Positions 38,934 to 48,214 are shown, numbered from the stretch's first letter. The stretch is DNA of 50,904 nucleotides from Chloroflexota bacterium (GCA_016865865.1 VGOC01000016.1:1-50904), one strand, 5' to 3'. Numbers and translations are program-made. The notes: generated from the letters alone by a model not told the origin.

Positions 38934-40691
38934 TTATCCATCGGCCATGCTCAGGCGCACGCTATCGGAGGGGATGTCCATCAAGACCATCAACCGCTCC
39001 ACCACGTCAACAAAAGCTGGGGAGGCCATCAAAGACGCCCACTGGGAAACGGTGGGTTTGTTCAGCCAGACATAAACCATGAATTGTGGATCATCCAGCG
39101 GGCCCCACCCCACGAAGGAGGCGTTGGTCAAACCGCTGTTGTATATCGTCGCTGTGCCAGTCTTACCAGCTACGCGGATGTTTTCTGGCATGTCGGTGTA
39201 GGATTCGCTTTCGACGATTTGCGCCAGCATCGCCGAAAGCGTGTGGGCGGTCTCAGCCGAAATCGGCGACCCTGCGATCTCGGGCGCAATGGTGTATTGA
39301 TGCCCGCGATTGATAACAGCCTTCAAAATATGTGGGGTGACCATCTTACCATCATTCGCCACAGCCGAAATCGCCCGCAGCATCTGCACGGGAGTGACTT
39401 CGATGCCCTGTCCGAAGGAATTCGTAGCCAGGTCAATGAGGTGCCAATTATCATCGTTGTTGAAACGGACATGCCCGGCATATTCCCTGGCTAACTCGAT
39501 GCCTGTCGGCTGCCCAAATTGGAAAGCTCTGATATATTCATAGAAGCGGTTTTGCCCAAGCATTTCTGTAGCAACATAGGCCAGGCAGACATTCAAAGAA
39601 TGTTCCATGCAAGTCGTCATCGTTTGAGGGCCCCAGGCTCCACCATTCCAGTTGCGAATCGTCCAGCCCTCTACGGTGAGGCCGCCCGTATCGGTATATG
39701 GAGTATCCGGTGTAGCCACACCGGAATCTAAAGCCGCAGCCATGGTGATGATCTTGAAGACCGAGCCAGATTCATACCCGTCAATGGCCATGTTGAAAGC
39801 CTGCCCCTCCTGATAGACTTCATCGAGTTTCCATTCACCGCTTAGATCCAAACGCGGCCTGGAAGCCATGGCCAAAATCTCGCCCGTTCTGGGATTCATC
39901 ACAATAATGCTGCCTGCATAAGAGCCGGTCTTCTCCAAATGGACATCCAGGATGTCTTCGACTGTATCCTGGATTTCACGATCAATGGTGAGCACCAGGC
40001 TGGCGCCATCGTATATCTCCGGTATATCCATCGCCAGAAAGGGGTCCGCGGAAACATATTCTTCTTTCTTCACCCCAGATAAAAGCCATTGAAGATGTTC
40101 CTCGATCCCGTTATGGCTATTGCCTTCTTTGTCAACCAGCCCTAGAACATTGGATGCAAGATCGCCTTCCGGGTAGCTTCTATCCAGGCGGGGCGTGATG
40201 ACTAAACCAGAGAGGCTATGGGGGATCCCATCCTCACTCTCGCCAGCCTTCGCAGGGTCTTCGCGCAACTGGTCTTTCAATTCCAGCAACTCTTGCGCTT
40301 TGTCATAGGGGACGAAGTAGTCCAATGTAATATGTTTAAAAGGGGCATCCTTAGGATTCTGACTGGCCTCGAGGAACACCTCATGATAATCAAGCCCCAA
40401 CTCGACGCTGGCAGCCAGCGCAATCGTGGTAGGGTTGCGTACGTAGTCCAATTCGAGCGCCGCCTCGTAAATCAATTGGCTGCCAGCCAACAGGTGGCCG
40501 TGGCGGTCGTAGATATCCCCACGAGCGGGGACAAGGGTATCCCACTCCTTTCCATCGAGCGCTTCGTAATTCAGAATCTCCGCGTTGGGAGATACGACCT
40601 GAATCTGAATCAATCGAGTGGTGATCACAAGCCCTGCCAGAGCAAATGCCAGACCCATGCTGGCGTAGCGTAAACTGTGCTTTTCGTTCAT
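38934..40691 (-). CDS. ftsI: Penicillin-binding protein (FtsI-type transpeptidase)
   Basis: ARGDIYDRHGHLLA; SxxK in SGSVFK; SLN; KTGTA. Confidence 0.93.
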   Translation of the reverse strand: MNEKHSLRYASMGLAFALAGLVITTRLIQIQVVSPNAEILNYEALDGKEWDTLVPARGDIYDRHGHLLAGSQLIYEAALELDYVRNPTTIALAASVELGLDYHEVFLEASQNPKDAPFKHITLDYFVPYDKAQELLELKDQLREDPAKAGESEDGIPHSLSGLVITPRLDRSYPEGDLASNVLGLVDKEGNSHNGIEEHLQWLLSGVKKEEYVSADPFLAMDIPEIYDGASLVLTIDREIQDTVEDILDVHLEKTGSYAGSIIVMNPRTGEILAMASRPRLDLSGEWKLDEVYQEGQAFNMAIDGYESGSVFKIITMAAALDSGVATPDTPYTDTGGLTVEGWTIRNWNGGAWGPQTMTTCMEHSLNVCLAYVATEMLGQNRFYEYIRAFQFGQPTGIELAREYAGHVRFNNDDNWHLIDLATNSFGQGIEVTPVQMLRAISAVANDGKMVTPHILKAVINRGHQYTIAPEIAGSPISAETAHTLSAMLAQIVESESYTDMPENIRVAGKTGTATIYNSGLTNASFVGWGPLDDPQFMVYVWLNKPTVSQWASLMASPAFVDVVERLMVLMDIPSDSVRLSMADG

Positions 40692-41167
40692 GGCCCTGCT
40701 TCCGCGAGAGGGATGAGGGGAGCTCGAAATTGCCGGGCGAGCCAATCCACCCAAGATTGAGTGAAGGCTGGAGATATGACCGGCGCAGTTGCCGTGGTAG
40801 GCTGGGCTGGTTCGGCCAATTCGACATGATCGCGGCCCATATAGCCGGGACCATGGATATACATGATCTCTTCGGATGTCGCCGGGCGGAAGCCCATCTC
40901 TATGGCGCGCTGTTTCATCACAGAAGCTGAAGTCAATATAGCCAATTGCGATTCCATGTTAGCAATCTCGAACTCCAGTTCTTCGATCTCTTGCCGATTT
41001 CGTTGGATTTCTTTTCCTAAGGCCGCCGTTTTCGCAGTGACGCTCACGAAAACGCTGGCGGCCAGTAGAATCACGACCAACACGACCAAAAAGATGCCAA
41101 TCCCCTGAAGCTGTTTTCGCCACGGGGCTTGTGAATAAGCTTGAGTAAATTGTTGCACACGATCCAT
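40688..41167 (-). CDS. FtsL/DivIC-like short bitopic protein
   Basis: Single TM then coiled coil; position between rsmH and ftsI. Confidence 0.6.
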   Translation of the reverse strand: MDRVQQFTQAYSQAPWRKQLQGIGIFLVVLVVILLAASVFVSVTAKTAALGKEIQRNRQEIEELEFEIANMESQLAILTSASVMKQRAIEMGFRPATSEEIMYIHGPGYMGRDHVELAEPAQPTTATAPVISPAFTQSWVDWLARQFRAPLIPLAEAGP

Positions 41168-41199
41168 CGCTTCGAAACCTTGCAAGTCTCATGCCATGC

Positions 41200-42111
41200 T
41201 CATAGTTTTTCGGCTACTCTGAGGCGGGCGCTGCGCGCTCGGGGATTTGCAGCGATCTCGGCCTGTTCTGGGCGGATCGGCTTTCGGGTGACCAGCCGCA
41301 ACACAGCCCGGTGGTTGCAGGCGCAATGCGGTTGTTCTGGCGGACAGACGCAATCCATGCTCTCCTGACGAAAGAAGCGCTTGACGATGCGATCTTCCAA
41401 TGAATGGAATGAAATCACTGCCAAACGACCGCCTGGAGACAACGCAGCCATCGCCTGAGGGAGAACTTTCTCCAATGCTTTCAATTCTTCGTTCGTGGCG
41501 ATGCGCAACGCCTGAAATGTGCGCGTCGCGGGGTGAACGCGAGACTGCCCTTTGCCAACCACTTTCGTGACAACTTCTTTCAATTCTCCAGTGGTTTGCA
41601 AAGGACGGGCAGCCACGATCGCTCGCGCCACTTGCCGCGACCGGCGTTCTTCTCCATAACTGTAGATCAAATCGGCCAACTCGTCCTCAGACAGGTTGTT
41701 GATTAAATCTGCGGCGCAGATCCCGGCTCGAGGGTCGAAGCGCATATCCAGGGGGCCGTCTAGACGCAGGGAGAAGCCCCGCTCTGGGGTATCGAGCTGC
41801 AGGGACGAAACCCCGAGGTCGAGCAGGATGCCTTGAACGGAATCCCACCCCAGGGTTTCGAGCTGCAAGCCCAGTGTCGTATAGGAGGCCTGCGCCAGGG
41901 TTACGCGATCCCCAAAGGGGGACAATCGCTCACGGGCCTGATCCAATGCCTGAGGATCTACATCCAGCCCCAATAATCTACCGCCGGGCGAACTGGCCTC
42001 CAGGATTCCCCAGGCATGGCCGCCTGCTCCTACGGTGCCGTCAACATAGAAACCGCCGTCACGGGGGCGCAAAGCTGATATAATTGCTTGGTAAAGAACA
42101 GGTTCGTGCAT
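41200..42111 (-). CDS. rsmH: 16S rRNA m4C1402 methyltransferase RsmH
   Basis: MHEPVLYQAIISALRP; VDGTVGAGGHAWGIL; LDLGVSSLQLDTPERGFSLRLDGPLDMR; SFHSLEDRIVKRFF. Confidence 0.97.
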   Translation of the reverse strand: MHEPVLYQAIISALRPRDGGFYVDGTVGAGGHAWGILEASSPGGRLLGLDVDPQALDQARERLSPFGDRVTLAQASYTTLGLQLETLGWDSVQGILLDLGVSSLQLDTPERGFSLRLDGPLDMRFDPRAGICAADLINNLSEDELADLIYSYGEERRSRQVARAIVAARPLQTTGELKEVVTKVVGKGQSRVHPATRTFQALRIATNEELKALEKVLPQAMAALSPGGRLAVISFHSLEDRIVKRFFRQESMDCVCPPEQPHCACNHRAVLRLVTRKPIRPEQAEIAANPRARSARLRVAEKL

Positions 42112-42176
42112 CTTGGTTCGACAATTGGATAGTTCGTCCATCGAATGAACCATCGAATGAACCATCCATTGAAAAC

Positions 42177-42605
42177 CTAGAGTTCTAGCTCGGAAAAGCG
42201 TTCGGAGTTGGACTCCACATCTCTCAGCCGCATGACTTGAGCTTCCCATGCCCCTGGAGACCAGATTTCGATTGTCTCGCCAACGCCAACGATGACAGCA
42301 TCGCTCTCCAGGCTGGCCACCTCTCGCAGGAACTGAGGGATCAGTATCCGCCCTGCCTGGTCGAAGTCAACCTGGCTGGCGGCAGCGAAGATCAAGCGGC
42401 GCAAATCACGAGTGGTCGGGTCTGTGGTTTTCATCTGGCTGAGTTTTCCAGAGATTGCCTCGAAGGATGACTCGGTGAGTAAGCGTAGGTTATGATCGAA
42501 ACCCTGGGTCAGGTATGCGCCGCCGGACAACTCCTCGCGAAAACGCGCCGGGATCGTCAGGCGTCCTTTCTCATCAAGTGTGTGGCGGTACTGTCCTAGG
42601 AACAT
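42177..42605 (-). CDS. mraZ: Transcriptional regulator MraZ
   Basis: MFLGQYRHTLDEKGRLTIPARFREEL. Confidence 0.97.
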   Translation of the reverse strand: MFLGQYRHTLDEKGRLTIPARFREELSGGAYLTQGFDHNLRLLTESSFEAISGKLSQMKTTDPTTRDLRRLIFAAASQVDFDQAGRILIPQFLREVASLESDAVIVGVGETIEIWSPGAWEAQVMRLRDVESNSERFSELEL

Positions 42606-42666
42606 ATGTTCTAACTTTGCATTAACGGCAGGACGCCGGAAGCCCGGCGTCTGCATAGATTCAATA

Positions 42667-42728
42667 CACTTTTTGCCACTTTTACCCACAATTACACACA
42701 GTATAGTCGAAATCCCCACAAAATGCAA
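42667..42728 (-). promoter_or_regulatory. dcw promoter and candidate MraZ box
   Basis: Minus strand TTGCAT-17 bp-TATACT, followed by TGGGTAAAAGTGGCAAAAAGTG (10 bp periodic TGGGN-like repeats). Confidence 0.65.
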
Positions 42729-42771
42729 GTGGATTTATCCAATTTGTTGGGGGTCTGCAAGGCAGGTTTTT

Positions 42772-43431
42772 ATGGCTAAAGGAAAGAAAAAACGCAAACA
42801 GGACGATAAAACTCGTATCCCCAAGGCAACTTACCAGACACCCATCTCACGCGTTCGTCCGGTGAAGATAACCGGGCCACGCTATTATCTCCAAAATGCC
42901 CGCGAATACCCTATCTTCGGCTGCTGGATCTATAAGGATTGGCAAAAAAGCGGCATTACCCCGGTCGTCGTCGCTCGCCGGCAATCAGAAGATAAAGTGA
43001 TTTTTGGCGTTTGCATGGTAGATATCTGGTGCCTGGGGATCAAAGATGCTTACGCCAACGCTGATTTCTCCCGCAGGCAATTCGAGCAAAACCTGTCGAA
43101 AATGTGCAATTATGAGCCAGAAGAATGCTCAGTAGAATTTGCGCATGAGTTGATCTATGGCGCGATGGAATACGCGAAAAGATACGGCTTCACGCCGCAC
43201 GTAGATTTCACACGCCAGTTCGTTGATAGAGTTCTCGATCCTCCCGACGCTCACCCACGGGAAGGCAATATCGAATTCGGGAAAGACGGCCAACCGTTCT
43301 ACGCTTCTGGTCCATATGATGACGAGTCGAAGATCAATCAGGTCTTACGCACCCTGAAACGCACTGCTGGCGATGAGAACTTCAAATTCATGATTGCTCT
43401 GTCCACTCCTGATTCCTTCTTTGAGCCTTGA
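42772..43431 (+). CDS. Conserved-looking hypothetical protein divergent from mraZ
   Basis: 219 aa, VVVARRQSEDKVIFGVCMVDIWCLGIKDAYANADF; no confident family call by eye. Confidence 0.8.
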   Translation: MAKGKKKRKQDDKTRIPKATYQTPISRVRPVKITGPRYYLQNAREYPIFGCWIYKDWQKSGITPVVVARRQSEDKVIFGVCMVDIWCLGIKDAYANADFSRRQFEQNLSKMCNYEPEECSVEFAHELIYGAMEYAKRYGFTPHVDFTRQFVDRVLDPPDAHPREGNIEFGKDGQPFYASGPYDDESKINQVLRTLKRTAGDENFKFMIALSTPDSFFEP

Positions 43432-43441
43432 TTGGCTGTAA

Positions 43442-44500
43442 TTATTCCCTTCTCCGCAGCCTTCTGAAAAACTCCATCACCCCATCCACCCAGGCCTCTC
43501 GATAGGCGATGTACAGCACCTGGGAGAGTGGAAAGACCCCCCCGACCCTCGCCCGACCTCGGGGGAGGGAGTCGATCGGTCGCTCCGCCCACACGCGGTT
43601 GACGATGAAGCTCTCATCTTTCCTGACCCCCCTAGTGTCGAACAATAAGCCCACGAAGGGATAGCGCACAAAAATCGAAAACAGCAGGCCCCGGTCAATT
43701 CCAAAAGCTGAGTGAGGGAAGGAGAAGGGAACGATCTCCTGACCGGTGATTTCCTGGATCGCCCGACAGGACTCGACGATCTCCTCTTCGATCTCGGCAT
43801 CCGACAAATCCATCAGCTTGCGATGGGTTTTGGTATGCGCGCCGATAGTGAAACCTTCGGCGTGCATTTGGCGAATCTGCGCTATCGTCAGATATGGTTT
43901 GTATTCTGCGAGGAATCTCTCCCAATCTACATCCAACAATCGGCAAGCATCGTTGATGATGTCTTCGTCGGGCAGGCGCAGTTCTTTGAGCCATTGGATG
44001 ACAGCATCCGGCCTCGATATATCCGACGTCAACCCTTCGAGGCTGGAAACAGACGCTGGATCGAGGCGCAGGCGTTCGATGCATAGGGAGATTTTGTTGC
44101 GGTAGAACATGGCGCAGTTATCCAGCCAATCCGTGGAGAGGAAGAAGGTGCAGGGGATCGAACGCTCGATCAACAATGGCCGAACCACCGAAAAACATTC
44201 CGAAAACCCATCATCGAAAGAGAGATGAACGGCGCGAGCAGGGAATGCTTTCCCCTCCTTGCGGCAGGCATGGATTCGCGCGTAGGAGACAAACTGATAA
44301 CGATTCTGAAGATACTCCAGGGCTTCCTCAAACTGCGCTACCGGCACTACTGGATAGAGATGGCGGGCCTGCTCCATCGGCTCATCGGAGACGGCGTGGT
44401 AGAAAATGCCGATACTATCCCGTCTCATCAGAATTGGGTAAAGCCAGAGAGGAATGAGTTTGGCGATCAAGTCAAGTATTCGTGTGAGGAAGTTTTTCAT
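43442..44500 (-). CDS. Polysaccharide deacetylase (NodB homology) family protein
   Basis: GIFYHAVSD; HLSFDDGFSECFSVVRPLLIERSIPCTFFLSTDWLD; TIGAHTKTHRKLMDLS. Confidence 0.85.
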   Translation of the reverse strand: MKNFLTRILDLIAKLIPLWLYPILMRRDSIGIFYHAVSDEPMEQARHLYPVVPVAQFEEALEYLQNRYQFVSYARIHACRKEGKAFPARAVHLSFDDGFSECFSVVRPLLIERSIPCTFFLSTDWLDNCAMFYRNKISLCIERLRLDPASVSSLEGLTSDISRPDAVIQWLKELRLPDEDIINDACRLLDVDWERFLAEYKPYLTIAQIRQMHAEGFTIGAHTKTHRKLMDLSDAEIEEEIVESCRAIQEITGQEIVPFSFPHSAFGIDRGLLFSIFVRYPFVGLLFDTRGVRKDESFIVNRVWAERPIDSLPRGRARVGGVFPLSQVLYIAYREAWVDGVMEFFRRLRRRE

Positions 44501-44505
44501 AGCTG

Positions 44506-44535
44506 ACGTAAAACGTGAAACGTGATCACGTAGAG
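44506..44535. repeat. ACGT-rich microrepeat (third occurrence)
   Basis: gacgtaaaacgtgaaacgtgatcacgtaga. Confidence 0.5.
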
Positions 44536-44538
44536 CGA

Positions 44539-45726
44539 TCAAGAAAAAGCCATATCCCCATCAACCAGCTTCAGGGTGAGCACTTCCCAGGCCTGCGCCA
44601 GGGGGCTATCGTCATCCTTGGGCATGCACTGGTAGATGCGTTCTTTCTTGTGCAAGAGCAGTTTCCCCAGAAGGCGTGGGCGCAAATCTGCGGCGGCTTC
44701 AGCCGGGATTTCGATGGTATCCGCCAGGAATTTTCTTCCGTAATGAATCGCCAGAGCCAGCACATAACGCCCATCGGAGGGGTTGGATAAGCGGTAATCC
44801 AGCGTCTTCAGCATGAATTGTTTCCCCTTTTGGGATGCCGAAAAAACGACGAAGCCTTTGTATTCGTCTTCAGGAGAGAAGACTTCCACGGCGATAGTCC
44901 GATACATGGGACGGGCGTCGCTGAAGAAATAATCCATCTCTTCGGTGATGGATTGGCCGGACTCGACCACCCAGGGATATTTCAGCATCCAATTGACCGC
45001 ATCCACGCCGCGGTGCAGTTCGGCCTGCGGACGGGAGGGAGGGGTGGGAGGCTCCCCCGAGATTTGATCCACCTCCTCGAAGCGGATACCAGCCAAAACT
45101 TTCGTCTGAGGGCCGCCGATGAGGGCGTAGAAGACTCTTTTTAGAACAGGGCCAACCCAACTGTCGAGGCGACCAGTAAAAGGAGTCCGTAATTTTACCT
45201 CCCTCTTTATCCGCAAAAAGCACAACAACTTGCGACAGGCGCGCTGCAGCCACATCAGGGGATTCAGGCGTCCCATGCCAGACGTATCCAGCCAATAATA
45301 GATCAGCGGCGGGCGCTCCCAAAAACCATAGTCGTGGCAAACCCGCCGGGCGTGGACGCTGCCCACGATCAAGTAATCCTGATCGAGGCTGAGCGCCTCG
45401 GCCATCAACTGCGCGCCGATCCCGCGCCCGCGCACTTTCGCCGAAACCAACCAGGTAGTGAACCAATTCACTTTGAAGTAGTCGTCGCTGTTGCGCAGCA
45501 GCAGGGGCAGGATGCCGAAATACCCCACCACTTCATCGTTGGCATCGAAGGCTGCCAACAGGCCAACATCATTCCTGGACGCGTAGGGATTGTTGGCGTG
45601 AGCGATAGCGCGCTGCATGGTGATGGGCACGAATTGGCCTTTTCGAGACTTGCTCAGAACCCGCTCGGCGAATTCGTGTAAATCTTTTACCTTGATGTGT
45701 TCGAAGCGAATGGCATCATTTTGCAT
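44539..45726 (-). CDS. GNAT-like N-acetyltransferase domain protein
   Basis: WFTTWLVSAKVRGRGIGAQLMAEALSLDQDYLIVGSVH. Confidence 0.65.
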   Translation of the reverse strand: MQNDAIRFEHIKVKDLHEFAERVLSKSRKGQFVPITMQRAIAHANNPYASRNDVGLLAAFDANDEVVGYFGILPLLLRNSDDYFKVNWFTTWLVSAKVRGRGIGAQLMAEALSLDQDYLIVGSVHARRVCHDYGFWERPPLIYYWLDTSGMGRLNPLMWLQRACRKLLCFLRIKREVKLRTPFTGRLDSWVGPVLKRVFYALIGGPQTKVLAGIRFEEVDQISGEPPTPPSRPQAELHRGVDAVNWMLKYPWVVESGQSITEEMDYFFSDARPMYRTIAVEVFSPEDEYKGFVVFSASQKGKQFMLKTLDYRLSNPSDGRYVLALAIHYGRKFLADTIEIPAEAAADLRPRLLGKLLLHKKERIYQCMPKDDDSPLAQAWEVLTLKLVDGDMAFS

Positions 45727-45752
45727 ACAATCACCCCCCCAATCCTACCACA

Positions 45753-45800
45753 AATGCAGGGACACGCACCCCATATATGCCGCCCCGAATCCTCTACTCG
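45753..45800. repeat. Degenerate half copy of the truA-rplM element
   Basis: gggacacgcaccccatatatgccgccccgaatcctctactcg resembles cacgcacccccatatataccgcaccgcactcttctctcg at 17484-17522. Confidence 0.5.
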
Positions 45801-45864
45801 TAGTCACTTCGTGGATTCAAATATCATAGCCTTCCATTATCAACACAATCATGTTAAACTTTTA

Positions 45865-45981
45865 GGTAACTACTCAGCCAAACGGAGAGATTCCCGAAAA
45901 AAGGGTGTGCGCTGGGGGCGTAGCCGCTTTGCGTGCGCACACCCTTTTTTCGGGTAAATCCGTTCGATGGCTGAGCAGTTA
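45865..45981. repeat. MITE/REPIN-like palindromic element, copy 2
   Basis: Ends ggtaactactcagccaaacgga / tccgttcgatggctgagcagtta; internal perfect 20 bp stem CCCGAAAAAAGGGTGTGCGC / GCGCACACCCTTTTTTCGGG. Confidence 0.9.
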
Positions 45982-46020
45982 TACTTTTAGAACTTGAATA
46001 TACAAGGAGAAGATTACACC

Positions 46021-47031
46021 GTGAGCGAAGAGAAGCAAGTCGCGCTCGATCATGCTCTAGGTGATATCACCAAACGGTTTGGAGACGGAATAATCATGCG
46101 ATTGGGTGAGGCGCGCCACCTGAATGTGGACGTTATCCCCACCGGATCCCTTTCGCTCGATATCGCTCTCGGTGTGGGCGGCATCCCTCGGGGCCGTGTG
46201 ACAGAAATCTATGGCCCTGAATCTTCTGGAAAGACGACCATCGCGCAACATATCGTCGCTGAGGCGCAGAGGATGGGCGGCATCGCGGCTTTCATTGACA
46301 TGGAGCATGCCCTCGACCCGATCTATGCCGAAGCGTGCGGTGTGGATGTCGAGAACCTGCTCATCTCGCAGCCCGATATGGGTGAGCAGGCTTTGGAGAT
46401 CACGGAAACGTTGGTGCGCTCCGGCGCGGTGGATGTGGTGGTGATCGATTCGGTGGCCGCCCTGGTTCCCCGGGCTGAACTCGAAGGGGATATGGGCGAC
46501 GCCCACATGGGCTTGATGGCGCGCTTGATGTCCCAGGCCTTGCGCAAACTCTCTGGGGCCATCAAACAGGCCAACACCGCCGTAATCTTCACCAACCAGC
46601 TACGCCAGAAGATCGGTGTAGTCTACGGCAACCCGGAGACCACCACCGGCGGGCAGGCGCTCAAATTCTACGCCTCTGTGCGTTTAGATGTGCGCCATGT
46701 CCAGACCATCAAAATCGGTTCGGAAGTTGTTGGCAGCCGCACGCGCGTGCGCGTGGTCAAGAACAAGGTTGCCCCGCCATTTCAAACGGCGGAATTCGAT
46801 ATCATGTATAATGAAGGTATCTCCAAGGCAGGCGATCTGCTCGATCTGGCTGCCGAAATGGAGATCATCAGCAAGCGGGGTTCGTACTATTCGTACGGAG
46901 ACCAGAGGATCGGGCAGGGGCGTGAGAGCGCCAAAGATTTCCTGCGCCAGAACTGGAGCCTGGCCGAGCAGATCGAAGCGACCATCCGCGCAAGACTGCT
47001 GCCGCTTCCGCTGATGCCGCTCGAACATTGA
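46021..47031 (+). CDS. recA: Recombinase RecA (GTG start)
   Basis: [58 protein letters not shown]. Confidence 0.98.
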   Translation: MSEEKQVALDHALGDITKRFGDGIIMRLGEARHLNVDVIPTGSLSLDIALGVGGIPRGRVTEIYGPESSGKTTIAQHIVAEAQRMGGIAAFIDMEHALDPIYAEACGVDVENLLISQPDMGEQALEITETLVRSGAVDVVVIDSVAALVPRAELEGDMGDAHMGLMARLMSQALRKLSGAIKQANTAVIFTNQLRQKIGVVYGNPETTTGGQALKFYASVRLDVRHVQTIKIGSEVVGSRTRVRVVKNKVAPPFQTAEFDIMYNEGISKAGDLLDLAAEMEIISKRGSYYSYGDQRIGQGRESAKDFLRQNWSLAEQIEATIRARLLPLPLMPLEH

Positions 47032-47207
47032 CACTTGGACCGCTGAATAATTCTTCTCGCCGCGCGATTTCTATCTATTTTTTCATCTTTCGCGCGCGGC
47101 CAAGGCTTTGAAATTCGATCTCAGACAATGCAGGTGTGTATGGATCTGGCCCTCAGGTTGTAAACAGGTTTTGGAACAGGATAAGAACAATATAGTACAA
47201 TAGACCA

Positions 47208-47347
47208 AAGGGCAGCTTTTGCGTAATATATTGAACGAACAGGTTGTCATTTAACCTGTCGGCGAAAAGCATCATACAAAAACTGAGATCTCGATTGGCG
47301 AAGCGCGCAACCGTGGCTTGAAGATTAGCCACGGTTTAATTTTTTTG
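47208..47347 (+). ncRNA. Candidate structured RNA between recA and recX
   Basis: Upstream TACAAT at 47196; hairpin ACAGGTT..AACCTGT; GCTTTT..AAAAGC pairing; ends in strong intrinsic terminator. Confidence 0.35.
47309..47346 (+). terminator. Intrinsic terminator
   Basis: AACCGTGGCT-TGAAGATT-AGCCACGGTT followed by TAATTTTTTT. Confidence 0.9.
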
Positions 47348-47453
47348 GCTATTCAACCATAAGGAAGGTTCCCGAAAAAAGGGTGTGTGCAGTGGGCGCG
47401 CCCCCTGCACACACCTTATCTTCGGGCAAATCCGTTCCGAGACTTGATAATTG
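47347..47453. repeat. MITE/REPIN-like palindromic element, diverged copy 3
   Basis: cccgaaaaaagggtgtgtgcag...ctgcacacaccttatcttcgggcaaatccgttc; diverged outer ends. Confidence 0.75.
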
Positions 47454-47466
47454 GTAATTATTTACC

Positions 47467-48096
47467 ATGGCAAGAAGAATCACAGCATTAAGAGTTCAAA
47501 AACGTAATCCTGATCGGGTGAGTGTGTATCTGGACGATGAGTACGCATTCGGGCTTCACCGGGTTGTGGCAGCCTGGCTGGAGGTTGGGCAGGAACTCGA
47601 TGACGAGAAGATTCGCCAGCTCGAGCAGGCAGAGGCTGGCGAAAAAGCCTATCAACGGGCGTTGAACCTGCTCAGCTATCGCATACGCGCCGAGGCCGAA
47701 ATTCGCCGCAACCTGGTCGAACATGACACGCCAGAAAGCGTCATCGAAGAAGTGGTGGAACGCCTGCGCCGCGCCAAACTGGTGGACGATCTCGATTTCG
47801 CCAGGAGCTGGGTCGAAAACCGTTCCGAGTTTCGGCCGCGCGGTCGGCGGGCATTGCAGAACGAATTGCGCCAAAAAGGCATTGCACGAGAAATCATCGC
47901 AGAGGTCCTCCAGAATTCGAACGAAGAGGAACTCGCTTACCGGGCTGCGAAGGAGAACGTCCGCAAGTATCGCACGCCGGAGTGGCCCGAATTTCGACGG
48001 AAACTATTGGCTTTCTTAGCCCGCCGCGGGTTCGAGTATGCGACTGCGGCGCCCGTAGTCGAACGGGTCTGGGCTGAGGAGCAAGACCACGCCTAG
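47467..48096 (+). CDS. recX: Regulatory protein RecX
   Basis: ALNLLSYRIRAEAEIRRNLVEHDTPESVIEEVVERLRRAKLVDDLDFARSWVENR. Confidence 0.93.
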   Translation: MARRITALRVQKRNPDRVSVYLDDEYAFGLHRVVAAWLEVGQELDDEKIRQLEQAEAGEKAYQRALNLLSYRIRAEAEIRRNLVEHDTPESVIEEVVERLRRAKLVDDLDFARSWVENRSEFRPRGRRALQNELRQKGIAREIIAEVLQNSNEEELAYRAAKENVRKYRTPEWPEFRRKLLAFLARRGFEYATAAPVVERVWAEEQDHA

Positions 48097-48214
48097 GGTC
48101 CGGGTAACAACCCAGAGCCAGATCATGGACATCCCGGCCCGGGAAGCGTTCCTCCCTCGAAAGGAATGCTTCCTTCAAGCTACCAGATAATGAACCTGTA
48201 AAAGAGGCTTAATC

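Noticed and set aside
42135-42165. 12 bp tandem repeat ATCGAATGAACC upstream of rsmH
   Set aside because: Short, non-coding once the MHEPVLYQ start is used; ordinary slippage product.
45985-46021. LexA/SOS box upstream of recA
   Set aside because: No convincing palindromic SOS motif in the short interval between the repeat element and the start codon.
47208-47347. 6S RNA, SRP RNA or tmRNA identity for the recA-recX transcript
   Set aside because: Lacks the long bubble hairpin of 6S RNA and the known SRP/tmRNA signatures; left as an unassigned candidate.
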